64,000 nucleotides of DNA, from assembly GCA_009739215.1 (NCBI GenBank), contig VSJF01000008.1, positions 558,001-622,000 of the forward strand. The letters run 5' to 3'. Of this stretch, positions 10,701 through 22,189 are shown in pieces. A program made the position numbers and the translations under genes. Source of the DNA: Floccularia luteovirens (Eukaryota; Basidiomycota; Agaricomycetes; Agaricales; Squamanitaceae). The notes under the pieces are model-generated. The model searched no databases. It was not told the DNA's origin and was given only the letters and a program-made list of their open reading frames with translations. Each line of letters opens with the position of its first letter. The first letter of the stretch is position 1.

Positions 10701-11089
10701 GATGCTATATAAATTTGTATAATAATGTATAATAATCTGTAGTATTTTGACTTAGAGTACTATTTTACTTTTTGGATTAGATAAGCAAAACATTGGACTT
10801 GGACTTAGAAAGATTTTTGGACTTGAAAAAAAATTTTTTTTGAAGTTCAAATTTCAACTTCAGCAAAGTCATGTGACCTGTGGCTAACATAGCATACTTC
10901 AAACTTCAACTTTTTTTTTTGCTTTGAAGTTTTCAACCTTCATCTTTGTAAGTTATTCTTTCCTTCTTTTCTTTTACTGACATTCTTTTTCTAGATTCAT
11001 TCCATTGTCATACATCTTTGCTATATCTGCTTATTGTCAGGACCTAGGAATGGAAGGAGTTGAGGAGATATGATAGCTTGGGCATTTGG

Positions 11090-11600
11090 TATGTTTTGTG
11101 TCCGCTTTTTTCCTCTTTTTTTTATATGTTTTCAACTTTTTTCCTTATATGTCCAACTTTTTCCTTCTTTTTTCATATATTTTCTCTCTTTCTAGTTATG
11201 TTTTCAATTCCTCTTCTCTTGTTTCATATGTTTCCTTGTTTTTTCCTTGTTTTTTCATATGTTTTAAACTTTTTTCTTTCTTTCTATATGTTTCCGACTT
11301 TTTTTTGCCTTTTTTGGTATGTTTCCAACCTTTCCCTTTTTTGTCATGTTTCTGACTTCTTCTGTCTTGTCAGTTATGTTTTCCGACTTATTATGTTATT
11401 TTTCCAACTTGGTATGTTTTTTTAATTTTTTTTCTCCGACTTTTTATGTTTTTTTCTATGTTTTTTTTTCAACTTTTTTTATGTTTTTTTATTTTTTTTT
11501 TCCAACTTTTTTATGTTTTTTTTTCGACTTTTTATGTTTTTTTTTCCAACTTTTTATGTTTTTTTGTCTGACTTTTTTTGTCTTTTTTTAAATTTCTTCT
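11090..11600 (+). repeat. Pyrimidine-rich tract with TATGTTTTT(C)CAACTTTT units
   Basis: About 500 nt almost free of A and G apart from recurring TATG and CAAC/CGAC. The unit is roughly 20-30 nt, becoming more regular toward 11440-11590. Frames through it are open only because T and C runs give Phe, Leu and Ser; they are not genes. Confidence 0.85.
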
Positions 11601-11719
11601 ATGTAGTATTATATAGTAGTATGTAGTAATTGTAGTAGTATGTAGTAATTGTAGTAGTAAAAATAAAATGAATATATTAAAATGAATAATTCAATAAAGT
11701 ATATAGTGCTCTATAATAC

Positions 11720-12000
11720 TACAGGAGTGCTATGGAGTGCTCTGGAGTTAGGAACCCATACTATGGGTACTATGAATACTATGACTCACTATGGATCACT
11801 ATATAAATATCTATAGAGCACTATGGAGTACTATGGAGCACTATATAGATGCCTATTCATCTATGGAGCACTACAAAAATGCTTATGTATCTATGGATCA
11901 CTATGGAATGCTACTGGAGTGCTCTGGAGTTGGAAATCCATGCTATAGGCACTATGGGCACTATGGCACTATGGAGCACTCCATAGTGCTCCATAGTTGA
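11720..12000 (-). repeat. CTATGG-type short repeat array (right arm)
   Basis: Dense CTATGGA/ACTATGG units, the reverse complement of the 10352-10700 units, with a repeated longer block containing GGAGTGCTCTGGAGTT at about 11735 and 11910. With the left arm it forms an inverted arrangement about 1.65 kb across. Confidence 0.88.
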
Positions 12001-12837
12001 CCCAAGGTTTGCTGATGCCATGAGTAGGAGACACCCTTGACCAAGCTAAAAGAATTGATGTATTAATAATGCTGATTTAGGTTTGCCTTGACTGGTTGTT
12101 ACTTCAAAGATAAGCATTCATGTCCTAGTAGGCATTTATGTTACAAGTTAAGATGATTATTTAGATGCTATACCCCCTACTCTAAAATACTATGCTATCA
12201 TAATTATAATTGTTGTAAGAATTTTGGTCTACACCATCTCTTAACCAGATAACTCTGATTTTGTTGTTGAGTGCAGTCTTTCATTATATTCTTATTAACA
12301 CTTCATCAGTGTTTTTGGACTCTGAAAGAAGGCAGATGGAGGAATATGCCAATTTTTATATTATTCATCAGGGATGGGATATTCTGGTTTTTGGCCATTT
12401 TTGGTAGGTCATGACATTGATTGACTAAGGGTGAAAGGGCTAATACAATAATGTATTCAGCATGCACAACTCTTCAAGTCTTTATTCTTACCAGAGCTAG
12501 ACTCTCTCTTTTATATCTAATGATATTGTGAGTATCTGATCTTTCTCACATCATTTTGACTAAAAGGCTGTTTCCCATAATAATACTAATCCTAGACCAA
12601 GAGTGGCATAGGCATTTTTGATCTCTATTGGTTATCATCTTAGATTTGACTCTAATTCTTGTAGAATATCAAGTATCGCCAGTTTACAAGTTTTGCTCAA
12701 TATCAAGGCTATTATCACTTGGACGGAATTTGATCAGACACAATACACATCTAATTTTATGGGATCATCCAGAATACAATTCGATATAAATCCTGCCAGT
12801 TCTACAATGAATCCTAGTATTGTGTGATTGTAGGTAT
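12001..12837 (+). pseudogene. Possible second Tc1-like remnant and unassigned sequence
   Basis: It starts with a segment (12045-12110) similar to 9478-9545. Near 12290-12420 a broken plus-strand translation resembles the middle of a Tc1 transposase (SSVFLDSERRQ, then GWDILVFGHFW, compared with the usual ES..LG..RG.R and W..VMFWG pattern). The match is weak, and no continuous frame exists. Confidence 0.35.
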
Positions 12838-13175
12838 TGTTATGACCTTATCCAGATACGTGCTATCTCCCTGGACTTTAGAACACGTGTGCAATACGTT
12901 CCTGCCTTGTTTATTACTTTCTTGTACACATGTTGTATATGACTCGCGTTTTACTTCTATTAACTCGTAGTGACTGGTGTAAGCTTCTAAATGACTTGTA
13001 GAGACTTCTGTATGACTCCATATTGACTTGTAGCTTACTGAGCAATTGCGCAATAGGTTATAATTAGAAGTAGCGTACTTGTATTTAAGTAGTGTGAAAC
13101 TACAGACAAGCCTCAGCTTGATCTTAGTTTCGAGTATCTCCTAATACAAGCGATTACTCTGTTACTATCGTAACA
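12838..13175 (-). repeat. LTR-like repeat of another family (TGTTA...TAACA)
   Basis: A 338-bp segment begins TGTTATGACC and ends TATCGTAACA. It includes a TATTTAAG box near 13082 and TGACTTGTAG-like internal repeats. Just outside its right end is CCTCCCTCCCTT, which on the minus strand is a purine tract suited to be a PPT, so it may be a 3' LTR of a minus-strand gypsy-like element. No target duplication is seen (GGTAT against TTCTA). Confidence 0.5.
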
Positions 13176-13590
13176 TTCTAAGTGAACCTCCCTCCCTTGT
13201 CTAGGATGGCAAGATTGTTGTATATAGCAGCATGGATGACACCATACAGCCTGAAACACCTGGCTGTCCCCTCCTCTGTAACTGACCTCAGAGAGACCCC
13301 AACAGATGGTTTGTAACCTGTGTGATAGCATAATCTATCATCATGCCAGGGAAATCTGACTAGCAACAACCAACTGTTCCCTAACCTGGACACCCCAACG
13401 ACGAGACCCAGAAATGATGATACTTAAAACCCAAACAGTAACAGGTATACTAATGTATAATGCATAAATGTAGTGTAAGAACCAGTTTGACTGAGAATAA
13501 TTAATAAACAATTATCATGACCTCCTTCACATGTAGGCTACACTGCTTATCGTATCATTTTACATGTTTGCAAGGATGTTGAATGAAATT
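13176..13590. other. No gene recognised
   Basis: 415 bp between two LTRs. Overlapping minus-strand frames of about 70 codons exist but show no recognisable domain. They could be the 3' tail of whatever element owned the 12838-13175 LTR. Confidence 0.4.
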
Positions 13591-13939
13591 TGTTGAGCAG
13601 CACCCTGTGTTTTACACAGTGGAGAGGAACTGCCTTACCTTAGAGCTTACTTGTATGCTTATAGGCTAATACTGACTACTACTAATGTAATTGGACAAGG
13701 GGCATAGTACGAAGTACAAGGTCTTTATATACAGATTTACTATATGTGCATATTTGTAAATAGTGGTCCATGTTAGATAGTTCCATAAGTCACATGTTCC
13801 TTGTAGAATGTTGTAGAACATCAAAGAACATGCTTAGTCATAATGCACATGACATATAAAGCATATGATGAGTGAGTCACATGACATATCACATTACATG
13901 AATCATGTAATCCTTCACGTGATAGTTGCTGTCACAACA
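13591..13939 (-). repeat. 3' LTR of element III (subfamily c)
   Basis: A 349-bp LTR from TGTTGAGCAG to GTCACAACA, the reverse-complement counterpart of the LTR at 1713-2067, with the same TATATA core and CAYGTGA motifs. Its inner side is followed by CACCCTCTCACTTAGTG, the complement of the PPT. Confidence 0.92.
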
Positions 13940-14111
13940 CACCCTCTCACTTAGTGCAGCATGTGATGAATATATCAAATCATTTGCACTCCTAAGTGGA
14001 TAATCTTAAAGATTAATAAGATAGCAGCATTCACCACATTCTCGATTTACTATGACCAAGAATAAAATTGTGGATATATTGCATGTCTATATGCTTGAAA
14101 TGGCATCAAAC

Positions 14112-15350
14112 TTACTGCAAATAGAATTCAAGCTGTAGTTGAGCTCTGCACTTTAGGAATAACTCTTGCGACAATGGCTTTGTAAGCATATCAGCAGGAT
14201 TGTTGACCCCTTCAATAAAGAAGACCTTGATATGACCGTTTTCAATACACTCACGTATATAGTGATAACGGATGTCAATGTATTTGGTGCGCCATTCAGT
14301 GACAGGATTGGAAGCAATAAAATTGGCTCCCTGATTATCCATGTAGATTGGGATGGCTTTTATGAAGGGTAAACCAATCTCATGAAACACATTCAGTATC
14401 CACATCAACTGGTGGCAACAGTCTGAGCCAGCCATATATTCTGCTTCAGTGGAACTTAATGCAATTGTTTTTTGTCTGCGAGATTGCCACATGACAATGC
14501 CAGATGCTAGCATCATATAGAAACCTGTATGAGACTTACACAATATTTCATCAGAAGCCCAGTCGGAATCAGTGTACGAAAATAATTCTTCACCACTTTT
14601 TCCATTATACAAGATGGAATAGTGTTGCATACTAACCAAGTAACACATTATGTATTTTGCTTGATTTACATGGTCTTGTGTTGGGTTTGCTACAAATATG
14701 CTTAACCTAATTACTGTATAAGCAATATCAGGTCGAGTTTCAATCATCAGGTATAGCAAGCTCCCAATAATTTGTTGAAACTCTGTTCTTAATGCTGGTG
14801 TGGCAATTCCCTCATTAGGGACTGGTTTGTAGCTAGCTGGGAGTGGAGTCTCAGCTCTACGGGCATTCTCCATGCCAAAGCGCACAAGTACCTTCTTTAG
14901 ATAAGTGACTTGATCTATCCTGTAGGACTAACCTGTCCGCTGTATGTGCATGCCAAGAAATTCATTGACATCTCCCAAATTGTGACATTCCCATTGTCTC
15001 ATGAAATCCTCTTTCTTCTTGGTTATGAGTCTGGGATCTGATCCAGTCCAGATAGCATTATCTACATAGATTATTGCTATCACGATATCTTGCTGGTCTT
15101 TTGACCAATGGACAAATATTCCTGCATCTGATTGAGTTTTTTGAAAGCCAAGTTCTTTTATAGACTCAACAAATCCTTTCCATCATGCTAATGCAGCTTG
15201 CTTTAAGCCATAGATAGTGACTTTCTTTTCTTGTCCTTTGATAACAAAGCCTTCAGATTGAACCATATAGATCTCTTCTTCAAGTTTGCCATACAGAAAG
15301 GCAGACTTGACATCCAGGCCAGTAATAGCCCAATTGTTGAGTGCTGCAAG
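14112..15350 (-). pseudogene. copia pol of element III: RT C-terminus and RNase H
   Basis: An open 257-codon stretch (14885-14112) holds RT connection and RNase H motifs: GSLLYL, PDIAY, SYTDSDWASDE, ALSSTEAEYMAGSDCC, DNQGANF and NPADMLTKPLSQ. This is the best preserved RNase H in the window and keeps the Gln codon that is a stop in element I. Upstream to 15350 the RT is readable (VDNAIWT in place of YVDDAIWTG, FVHWSKDQQ, IYGLKQAALA, EEIYMVQ, LDVKSAF) but with scattered stops. Confidence 0.88.
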
Positions 15351-15775
15351 TGTTGCGACAGCAACTCCACGTGATAGATTAGTAGTCATGTGATTAGTCA
15401 TGTGCTCGTCAGTCATGTGTTGTAGACCTGATAAGATAAGATAAGGTCACACCTGTATATATGACTAAGATGTAATGACACACACGGTCTAGAACATTCT
15501 AGAGCTTACTGCGGACATGCGTATGACTCATGTTATGGAACATGTATGACTCATGTCCTACCTGGAGTAGACACGAGGTGTTTCATGTACACGCTGGTAA
15601 CTACATTAGGTATTACACAGCCATGCCCATAATGTATATAACAAAGGTAGTAACATCAAATATACCTTGTCCAATTACTTGGTAGTAGTTAGTAGCACCT
15701 AAGTCCCTCTAAGAACAGTAAGAACCCCAGGTAAGGTAGTTCCCTATCACTGTGTGTGACAGGCGCTGCTCAACA
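15351..15775 (+). repeat. Solo LTR nested in element III RT (subfamily d)
   Basis: A 425-bp LTR, TGTTGCGACAGC to GCTGCTCAACA, with a perfect 5-bp duplication GCAAG (15346-15350 and 15776-15780). It interrupts the RT codons between the ETVRILLA and LAALNNWA motifs. Opposite in orientation to element III. Confidence 0.95.
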
Positions 15776-16478
15776 GCAAGCGCTAACAGAATGCGCACTG
15801 TTTCAAATCTCACAACAGGCGAGAATATTTCCTCAAAGTCAAGTCCTTCGATCTGGGAGAAACCTTTGGCAACTAGTCATGCTTTCTTGTGGCCATCAGA
15901 CTTGACCACAAACACCCATCTGTTCTTAATTGCTCTTCAACCTTGGGGTAGGTCTACAAGTCCAGACATTATATTGCGCTTACGAAGAGCATCTATCTCT
16001 TCATGGCAAGCAATCAACCATTCTTCTTTTGCAGCTGGTGGAAGGTGCATTATATCTCTAAATTGAGTTGGGACTAGGTCATCAGAATGTGAAACTCAAT
16101 GCACTAATAAATAGGCAGTGAATTCTATACCCCCTTCCTGTGCCAATTTAGTCACATAAGTCATTTGACTTATATCCACATCCCTAGTGCTTATATCAGG
16201 GCGCTCATTGTCAGTAGGCTAAGGTGGCGCTGTTAGGATGGAAACCCTATGCTGCCTATTTTCTGGCACAAAGTGCTGGTCAATATTATCTTACCAATAA
16301 GCATAATCTTTCTGATTCTGCAATTGTTGCAGTGGATCATCTCCATAAGCATTGTCTTGTATGACATTTCTAGGGATCCTTCTCTGTCTCTCTGAGCATC
16401 TTGGCAGTTCTTGTCTAGGTACAAATCTTCTTTCAGGTATTTCCTCTCTTTGATGTCGCAAGTACTCAATGTCGTCTG
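15776..16478 (-). pseudogene. copia pol of element III: RT N-terminus and IN-RT linker
   Basis: Continuation of element III beyond the nested LTR. Minus-strand translation reads like element IV ([20 protein letters not shown]-like, EEWLIACHEEID-like, and the linker RRFVPRQELPRCSERQRRIPRN) with several frameshifts and stops. It ends at the LTR start at 16479. Confidence 0.8.
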
Positions 16479-16691
16479 TGTTGAGCAGCACCCTGTTTAA
16501 CACAGTAGAGGGGACTGATCTTACCTTAGAGCTTACTTAGACTTAGGGGCTTACGGTTCTAGTACTGACTACTACGAATGAAATTCGACAAAGGACATAA
16601 GGTCCAGTAGCTCTACTTATATACATAATTGCTGTTTGTACAGCTTTGTAAAATGGTCCGTGCGCAGGTACACTAACATATCATGTGACTA
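16479..16691 (-). repeat. Partial LTR (subfamily b)
   Basis: 213 bp starting TGTTGAGCAGCACC, differing from 595-807 by about five transitions. It breaks off after CATGTGACTA at 16691 and is replaced by the end of a different LTR. The junction joins elements III and IV and looks like ectopic recombination or a deletion between nested LTRs. Confidence 0.88.
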
Positions 16692-16853
16692 CATATTGCA
16701 CACTCTGTCATTTAATTCATAAGTCCACTCCTTAAATACAACCATCTAAGTTCTCAACAAGGAACTTTCTTTAGAATCAGCAGATGGACGTGCTACTCCC
16801 CATTAGGCTTCTGAGCCTGCTCATACTTACCTTCTCTTTAGTGCTGCTCAACA
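16692..16853 (+). repeat. Partial 5' LTR of element IV
   Basis: 162 bp ending AGTGCTGCTCAACA, followed at once by the PBS. It contains TTAAATACAACC, a weak TATA-like box. Its sequence does not match the element's own 3' LTR except at the terminal GCTGCTCAACA. Confidence 0.7.
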
Positions 16854-16865
16854 GGTTATGGGCCC
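16854..16865 (+). promoter_or_regulatory. Primer-binding site, initiator tRNA-Met anticodon loop type
   Basis: GGTTATGGGCCC directly after the LTR end, identical to the element II site and complementary to the iMet anticodon stem-loop. Confidence 0.85.
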
Positions 16866-17139
16866 TGATGCCAGTCTCAATGTCATGCTCGTCACTGACA
16901 ATGATGACTTGGAACTAAAGCTTTTACCCTTGGAGAAGTGTCTCTCTCATCATTCCCTTCAATGGTTGAGCTTTGAGATATAACTACTCTATGAAGTGAC
17001 ATTGTCATGAACCTTGTTCTGATTGATGACTCCATGCATGCCTTATGTTGTAGTGCCCTCGTGATTGCTTTTGAGAACATTGTGCTAATTGCGCTCATTT
17101 GCAGTAACTCAAAACAACAAACTCTTAACAAATAACAAC

Positions 17140-20100
17140 ATGTTGATCACTGCTGTTATCACTGCCATGTCCTTTGTCTTCTCTGGTGCTCATTGGTTTG
17201 AGTGGAAGACAATGATGGAGACTTACCTTCAAACTGCCCAGTTATGGCAGATTGTCTCTGGAGTCTGAACTTGCCCATCCCCCCAAGACTCAGATAACAT
17301 CTCGGAAATGATGATGTTGTTACAATAGTCTTGGGATGATAAGGATGACAGTGCCATGGGTTCAATAAAGCAGAGGCTATCCCCCAATTTAATTCATGCT
17401 GCTATGCGAGATGAGTGTAACCATTCAAGTAAATTGTGGCAATGGCTCATTAACAGGTTTGAGGTAAAGGAACTCAGTACCATCTATGAACCATACAAAA
17501 AGGTCAAGAACTTCAAACTTGGTGGTAGTAACCCTGAACCTGACTTCCTCTGCCTCGAGGACTTGTTTGATAGACTGTCTGAAAATGACTGTCCCATTCC
17601 AGAACTCTTATAGGCATTGATTGCATTATCTGCAATCCCTGAAAAATGGAGTATTGTAATGGCAAACTTGTTGCAAAACAAGGATGCCACCACATTGAAA
17701 CTTACAGATATTAAAGCTGCAGTCACCCACCAGTTTACTGGTACAAATATACAGAAGGCTAATGCCTCTGGAAGTGGTGGACATGTGCAAAAAATGTCAA
17801 ACATAAAACACAAATCCAACACAAACTCTTCTTACAAAGATCAATCCAAAAAAGAAGACTCTCCAGCTGATCAGAAGAAGAAGAGGCAGTGTGGTAAATG
17901 GGGTGGCAAGCCAAAAGGAGAGAAAGAAAAAGCTAAGACAGCTGAGGTAGAAGAAAGTGGTGGGTCTCACTCCCACATCGCATCAATGGCCATGCCAGCC
18001 ACCTCATTTGGTGCCAGGTTGAGCACATCAGCTCCCTCAGCACCAATACCTACTTTCTTATAGGAAAATCCCCACAAGTTCTACACTCCGTCAGCTGCTA
18101 GTACCTACACTAGTATGCAGGCGTTGAGGCATCCTGAGACACCCTATAAAAGTGTCAAAAGGAGTAGGGAGCTTGTAGACCAGCAAGGTCTGCCACGCCG
18201 ACCACAGCATCTTCGTGTTCACGAGGAGACTATGTTGTTACGTGAGCAGTTGGAACCCTCGACCTCTAAATTAGAGGAAGTACCAGAAGAGGTAAGTGCA
18301 CCTCCATCGAAGCGTATAAGAACCGCCTCACCAGAACCTTGGGAACTGCGCCTGGCCCGTTCGGACTCAGGTGATAGTGTATCTCTCGGATCGGAGGAAG
18401 AGAACTGGGACTATCCATGTCCCACTAACAGTTGGACAGAGATGGAAGTTGACGCGGAGATTGCGGACACTGCAGGAATTGGGCACATCAATGAAGCACT
18501 TGAATCTGGATATGTGAATGAAAGGCAAGTACCTTTATCTTCTTACACACATAGCAACAAGATTGATCATGACCCACAGCACCCTATTTTAGCTGGCTGC
18601 AGAGGCGGACTTTTATGTACCTTGTCACATGTATCTCTTGGCCCTTCACAGGGCAATATAAATAATCATTTTGCTGTCTGTTCGAAGTGTAAGGGAAAAG
18701 CAAAGGATCCTAATCATGCATCATGGATTATGGATTCTGGAGCATCGATGCATTTTACAAGTCAATTAATGGACTTCATTGAGTATAATACTCTGAAGAC
18801 ACCTATACCCATCGCAACAGCTTCTGATGAAGTTGTATATGTTGAGGGACAAGGTACCGTAATGATGAGTCATGAGATAGTTATACCTCTCAATGGAAAC
18901 AAAGAGAGAAGAACATGTAAGACGACTAGGATATCTCCAGTCTATTACATCCCTAGATTGAACGGACACCTGCTCTCTATGGGACAGTTCCTGGCTGAAA
19001 AGGGGAACAGTGTTAGAGGGAAAGAGTCCCTCATCAATATGCATGATTATAAAGGCGTCCCCTTCTTGTCCTGTAAACCTCACATAAAAGGTGATACCAT
19101 ATACTGGTGTGATGCTCGCATAGTGCACAAACCCAGTGATAAGGCCTCTGTCATGGTGTACAAGGTTACCTATGATACATGGCATAAGAGATTTGGACAC
19201 CCGTCTAAACGGGTTCTCCAGAAAGCACCTGAGAATACAATTGGTCTTCCGTCTTCTATGGAAGTGCCTAAAGAATACCCATTATGTCCGGGCTGTCTCC
19301 GAGGAAAGCAACATAGTAAGTCTTTCCCTCAGAGCTCTTCACGAGCTTCTGCACCATTTGAGTTGGTTCACTCCAACTTAAAGCAGTTTCCTATCGCGAG
19401 TTATCACAAATATCGCTATGTAATAACCTTCCTTGATGACTTCACGTCTCATGCATGGACTATGAACTTGCGCCATAAATCCAACTCGGTGGCTGCAATG
19501 AAAAAGTTCACTGCATTTGTTAAAGTGCAACACAACACTGAAATCAAAAAGTGGTGCTTTGATGGAGGGGGTGAATACCAGCAGATTGAAGTGTTGCTGA
19601 AGGAAATGGGAGTACTTGTTGAGAAATCAGTACCATATGAACAACAGCAAAATGGTCGAGCAGAACGTCTAAATTGCACCTTAATGGATAAAGCGGAAGC
19701 AATGCGACATGACGCCTGTCTACCAGATAGCTGGTGGGAATTTAGCGTGGAACAAGCAGTACACGTCTACAATCGTTCTCCTATGGCGCGCCTTAAATGG
19801 CGCACTCCATTTGAAGTTTTAAATAAAATTAAACCAGAAGTCAATCATCTCAGAGTTTTTGGATGTGCAGCCTATGTCTACCTCCCTGAAGAAAAACGGG
19901 TGAATAAACTTGCTCCTAAATCAGAGCTGATGGTATTCATTGGACACCCTGAAGGAGTAAAGGGCTATTGCTTTATGCGACTGCACAACAATAGCATCTT
20001 TGTGGCAGCTACTGCCATCTTTGATGAGCTTTCCTTTCCAAAATATCCAGATCAGAAAAATTGTGGTGTTACCGAATTAGGACAAGATCCCCCACCTCAA

Positions 20101-22185
20101 AGTCCAGATAATTCTGATGATGAGGATAGTGACGCTTCTGAGCAAAGCTTGCATTACGAACCAAATGTTGATAATGAACCCATTAGACCAGACAACCATT
20201 ACCCGGAGTACCCTGTGAACTATGAAGAGGTCTCTAGCTCTCCAAGGAGATGACCTCAACAAATTGTTCACAGACCACCCATTCCTTTCCATGGGAGTGA
20301 GGGACTTGACGAAGCCCCCACACCCCCTGTGTCTCTAAACAGGGAATATCGACGCTTGCCTCCACCGTCACCTAGACCTAGGAGTGCAGCAGATGATATT
20401 GAGTATGCACGACGTCAAAGAACAGGCATGCCTGAATGGCAGTTTGTTCCCAGACAAGAACCGCTGCGACACTCAGAGAGACAGAGGAGAATACCTAGAC
20501 GTGTCACAGAAGACAATGCTTATGGGAACACGAACCCTCAGGATATACTCCTGAATCAGGATGATATAATGTATTGGCGAGATAATGTGGACCAACATTG
20601 GGTTACACAGCCGCGACAGGTTCCCGTACCTAGTCCTGCACAATCACGCCCATCTGACAATACATGCCCTGATATAAGCACTAGGGAAAATGGATCAGAT
20701 AAACCTGATGTTGCAAAACTAGCACAGGAAGGGGGTGTAGAATTCACGGCATACTTGCTTGCCATGGGCGCATCAGCTGTGGATCTTACTCCAACTCAAT
20801 TTCGTGATATAGCGCACCTACCCAAGGCTGCCAGGGATGAATGGTATGTTGCTTGCCGCGAAGAAATGGAGGCTCTTCATAAGCGCGACGTAATGTCTGG
20901 CCTTGTAGATCTACCCCAAGGTCGAAGGGCAGTTAAAAACAGATGGGTGTTTGTGACTAAGTCCGATGGTTGCAAGAAAGCACGACTAGTTGCCAAAGGT
21001 TTCTCACAAGTAGAAGGGCTAGACTTCGAAGAGATCTTCTCGCCAGTTGTAAGATTTGAAACTGTGCGCATCCTTCTCGCATTAGCTGCACTGAAGAATT
21101 GGGCTATTACAGGCCTGGATGTCAAGAGTGCCTTTCTGTATGGCAAACTTGAAGAAGAGATCTATATGGTCCAACCTGAAGGCTTCGTTGTCAAAGGACA
21201 AGAGAAAAAAGTCATCCGCTTACAAAGAGCAATTTATGGCCTTAAACAAGCCGCTCTAGCGTGGTGGAGAGGACTTGTAACGAGTATGGAAGAGCTTGGC
21301 TTCCAACGTACTCAGAGTGATGCAGGAATTTTTGTCCATTGGTCAGAAGACCGATGAAATATCGTGATCGCAGTAGTCTATGTAGACGATGCAATCTGGA
21401 CAGGGTCTAATCCTACCCTGGTTAACAAGCTCAAAAAGGAATTTATGAAGAAATGGGAATGTCATGATCTGGGAGATGTCAAGGAATTCCTTGGCATGCG
21501 CATTGAGCGAAGCGGTCAATCTTACAAGATAGACCAAGTAGCTTACCTGAAAAAGATTCTTGCGCGCTTCGGCATGGTGAATGCTCATAGAGCTGATACA
21601 CCACTCCCTGCTGGCTATAAACCAGTCCCTAATGAGGGAACCGCGACCCCTGCTCTGAGAACAGAGTTTCAACAAATCATTGGAAGTTTGCTGTATCTAA
21701 TGATTGGAACTCGACCTGATATTGCCTATTCTGATTGGGCATCTGACGAAACGTCGCGTAAGTCCCATACAGGTTTCTATATGATGCTAGCTAAAGGCAT
21801 TGTCACGTGGCAAAGTCGCAGACAAAAAACTATAGCACTAAGCTCCACTGAGGCCAAATATATGGCAGGCTCTGACTGTTGTCGCCAACTCATGTGGATG
21901 CGAAATGTCTTTGATGAGGTTGGTTTACCCTTCGTAAAACCAATACCAATCTACATGGATAATCAGGGAGCAAATTTCATAGCTTCCAATCCTGTCGCCA
22001 AACGGTGCACAAAGCACATTGACATCCGTTACCACTATATACGAGAGTGTATCAAAAACGGAAAGGTCAAGGTTTTCTTCGTTGAAGGAGTAAACAATCC
22101 GGCAGACATGTTAACAAAACCTCTGTCTAACATTCTTTTTTATAAGTGCCACACCCAACTACAGCTTGAATTTTATTCGCAGTAA
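17140..22185 (+). pseudogene. copia Gag-Pol polyprotein of element IV, with stops
   Basis: One reading frame from ATG 17140 to TAA 22183, about 1,680 codons. Order: Gag core; a basic patch (KKKRQCGKWGG); protease with DSGAS (near 18730); integrase with H-H-C-C zinc motif (WHKRFGH, CPGCLRGK, 19180-19310) and core (FDGGGEY, NGRAERLN); RT with LDVKSAF and VYVDDAIWTG (20800-21700); RNase H (ALSSTEAKYMA). Nonsense codons are at about 17266, 17326, 17611, 18061, 20251 and 21355. The integrase reads HSNL where the family has HxDL, losing the first catalytic Asp. An in-frame 150-nt deletion near 21730 removes 50 residues, including the first RNase H Asp. No frameshift is needed anywhere. Confidence 0.9.
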
Positions 22186-22189
22186 TTTA

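Larger units (their letters stand above)
13591..16478 (-). mobile_element. Ty1/copia element III, 5' half missing
   Basis: A minus-strand element with 3' LTR (13591-13939), purine tract, 3' untranslated region, RNase H, RT and the linker before RT. It ends abruptly at 16478 inside the DDIEY linker (equivalent to about 20390 in element IV), where an LTR of another subfamily begins. Gag, protease and integrase are missing. A solo LTR (15351-15775) interrupts RT. Confidence 0.9.

Noticed and set aside
11060..11591. Overlapping plus-strand ORFs of about 90-120 codons
   Set aside because: They lie in the pyrimidine-rich tract; the protein would be only Phe/Leu/Ser runs and no frame is favoured.
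10352..12000. Telomere or centromere satellite
   Set aside because: The repeats are short, degenerate and limited to two small opposed arrays beside Tc1 debris, with no long satellite.
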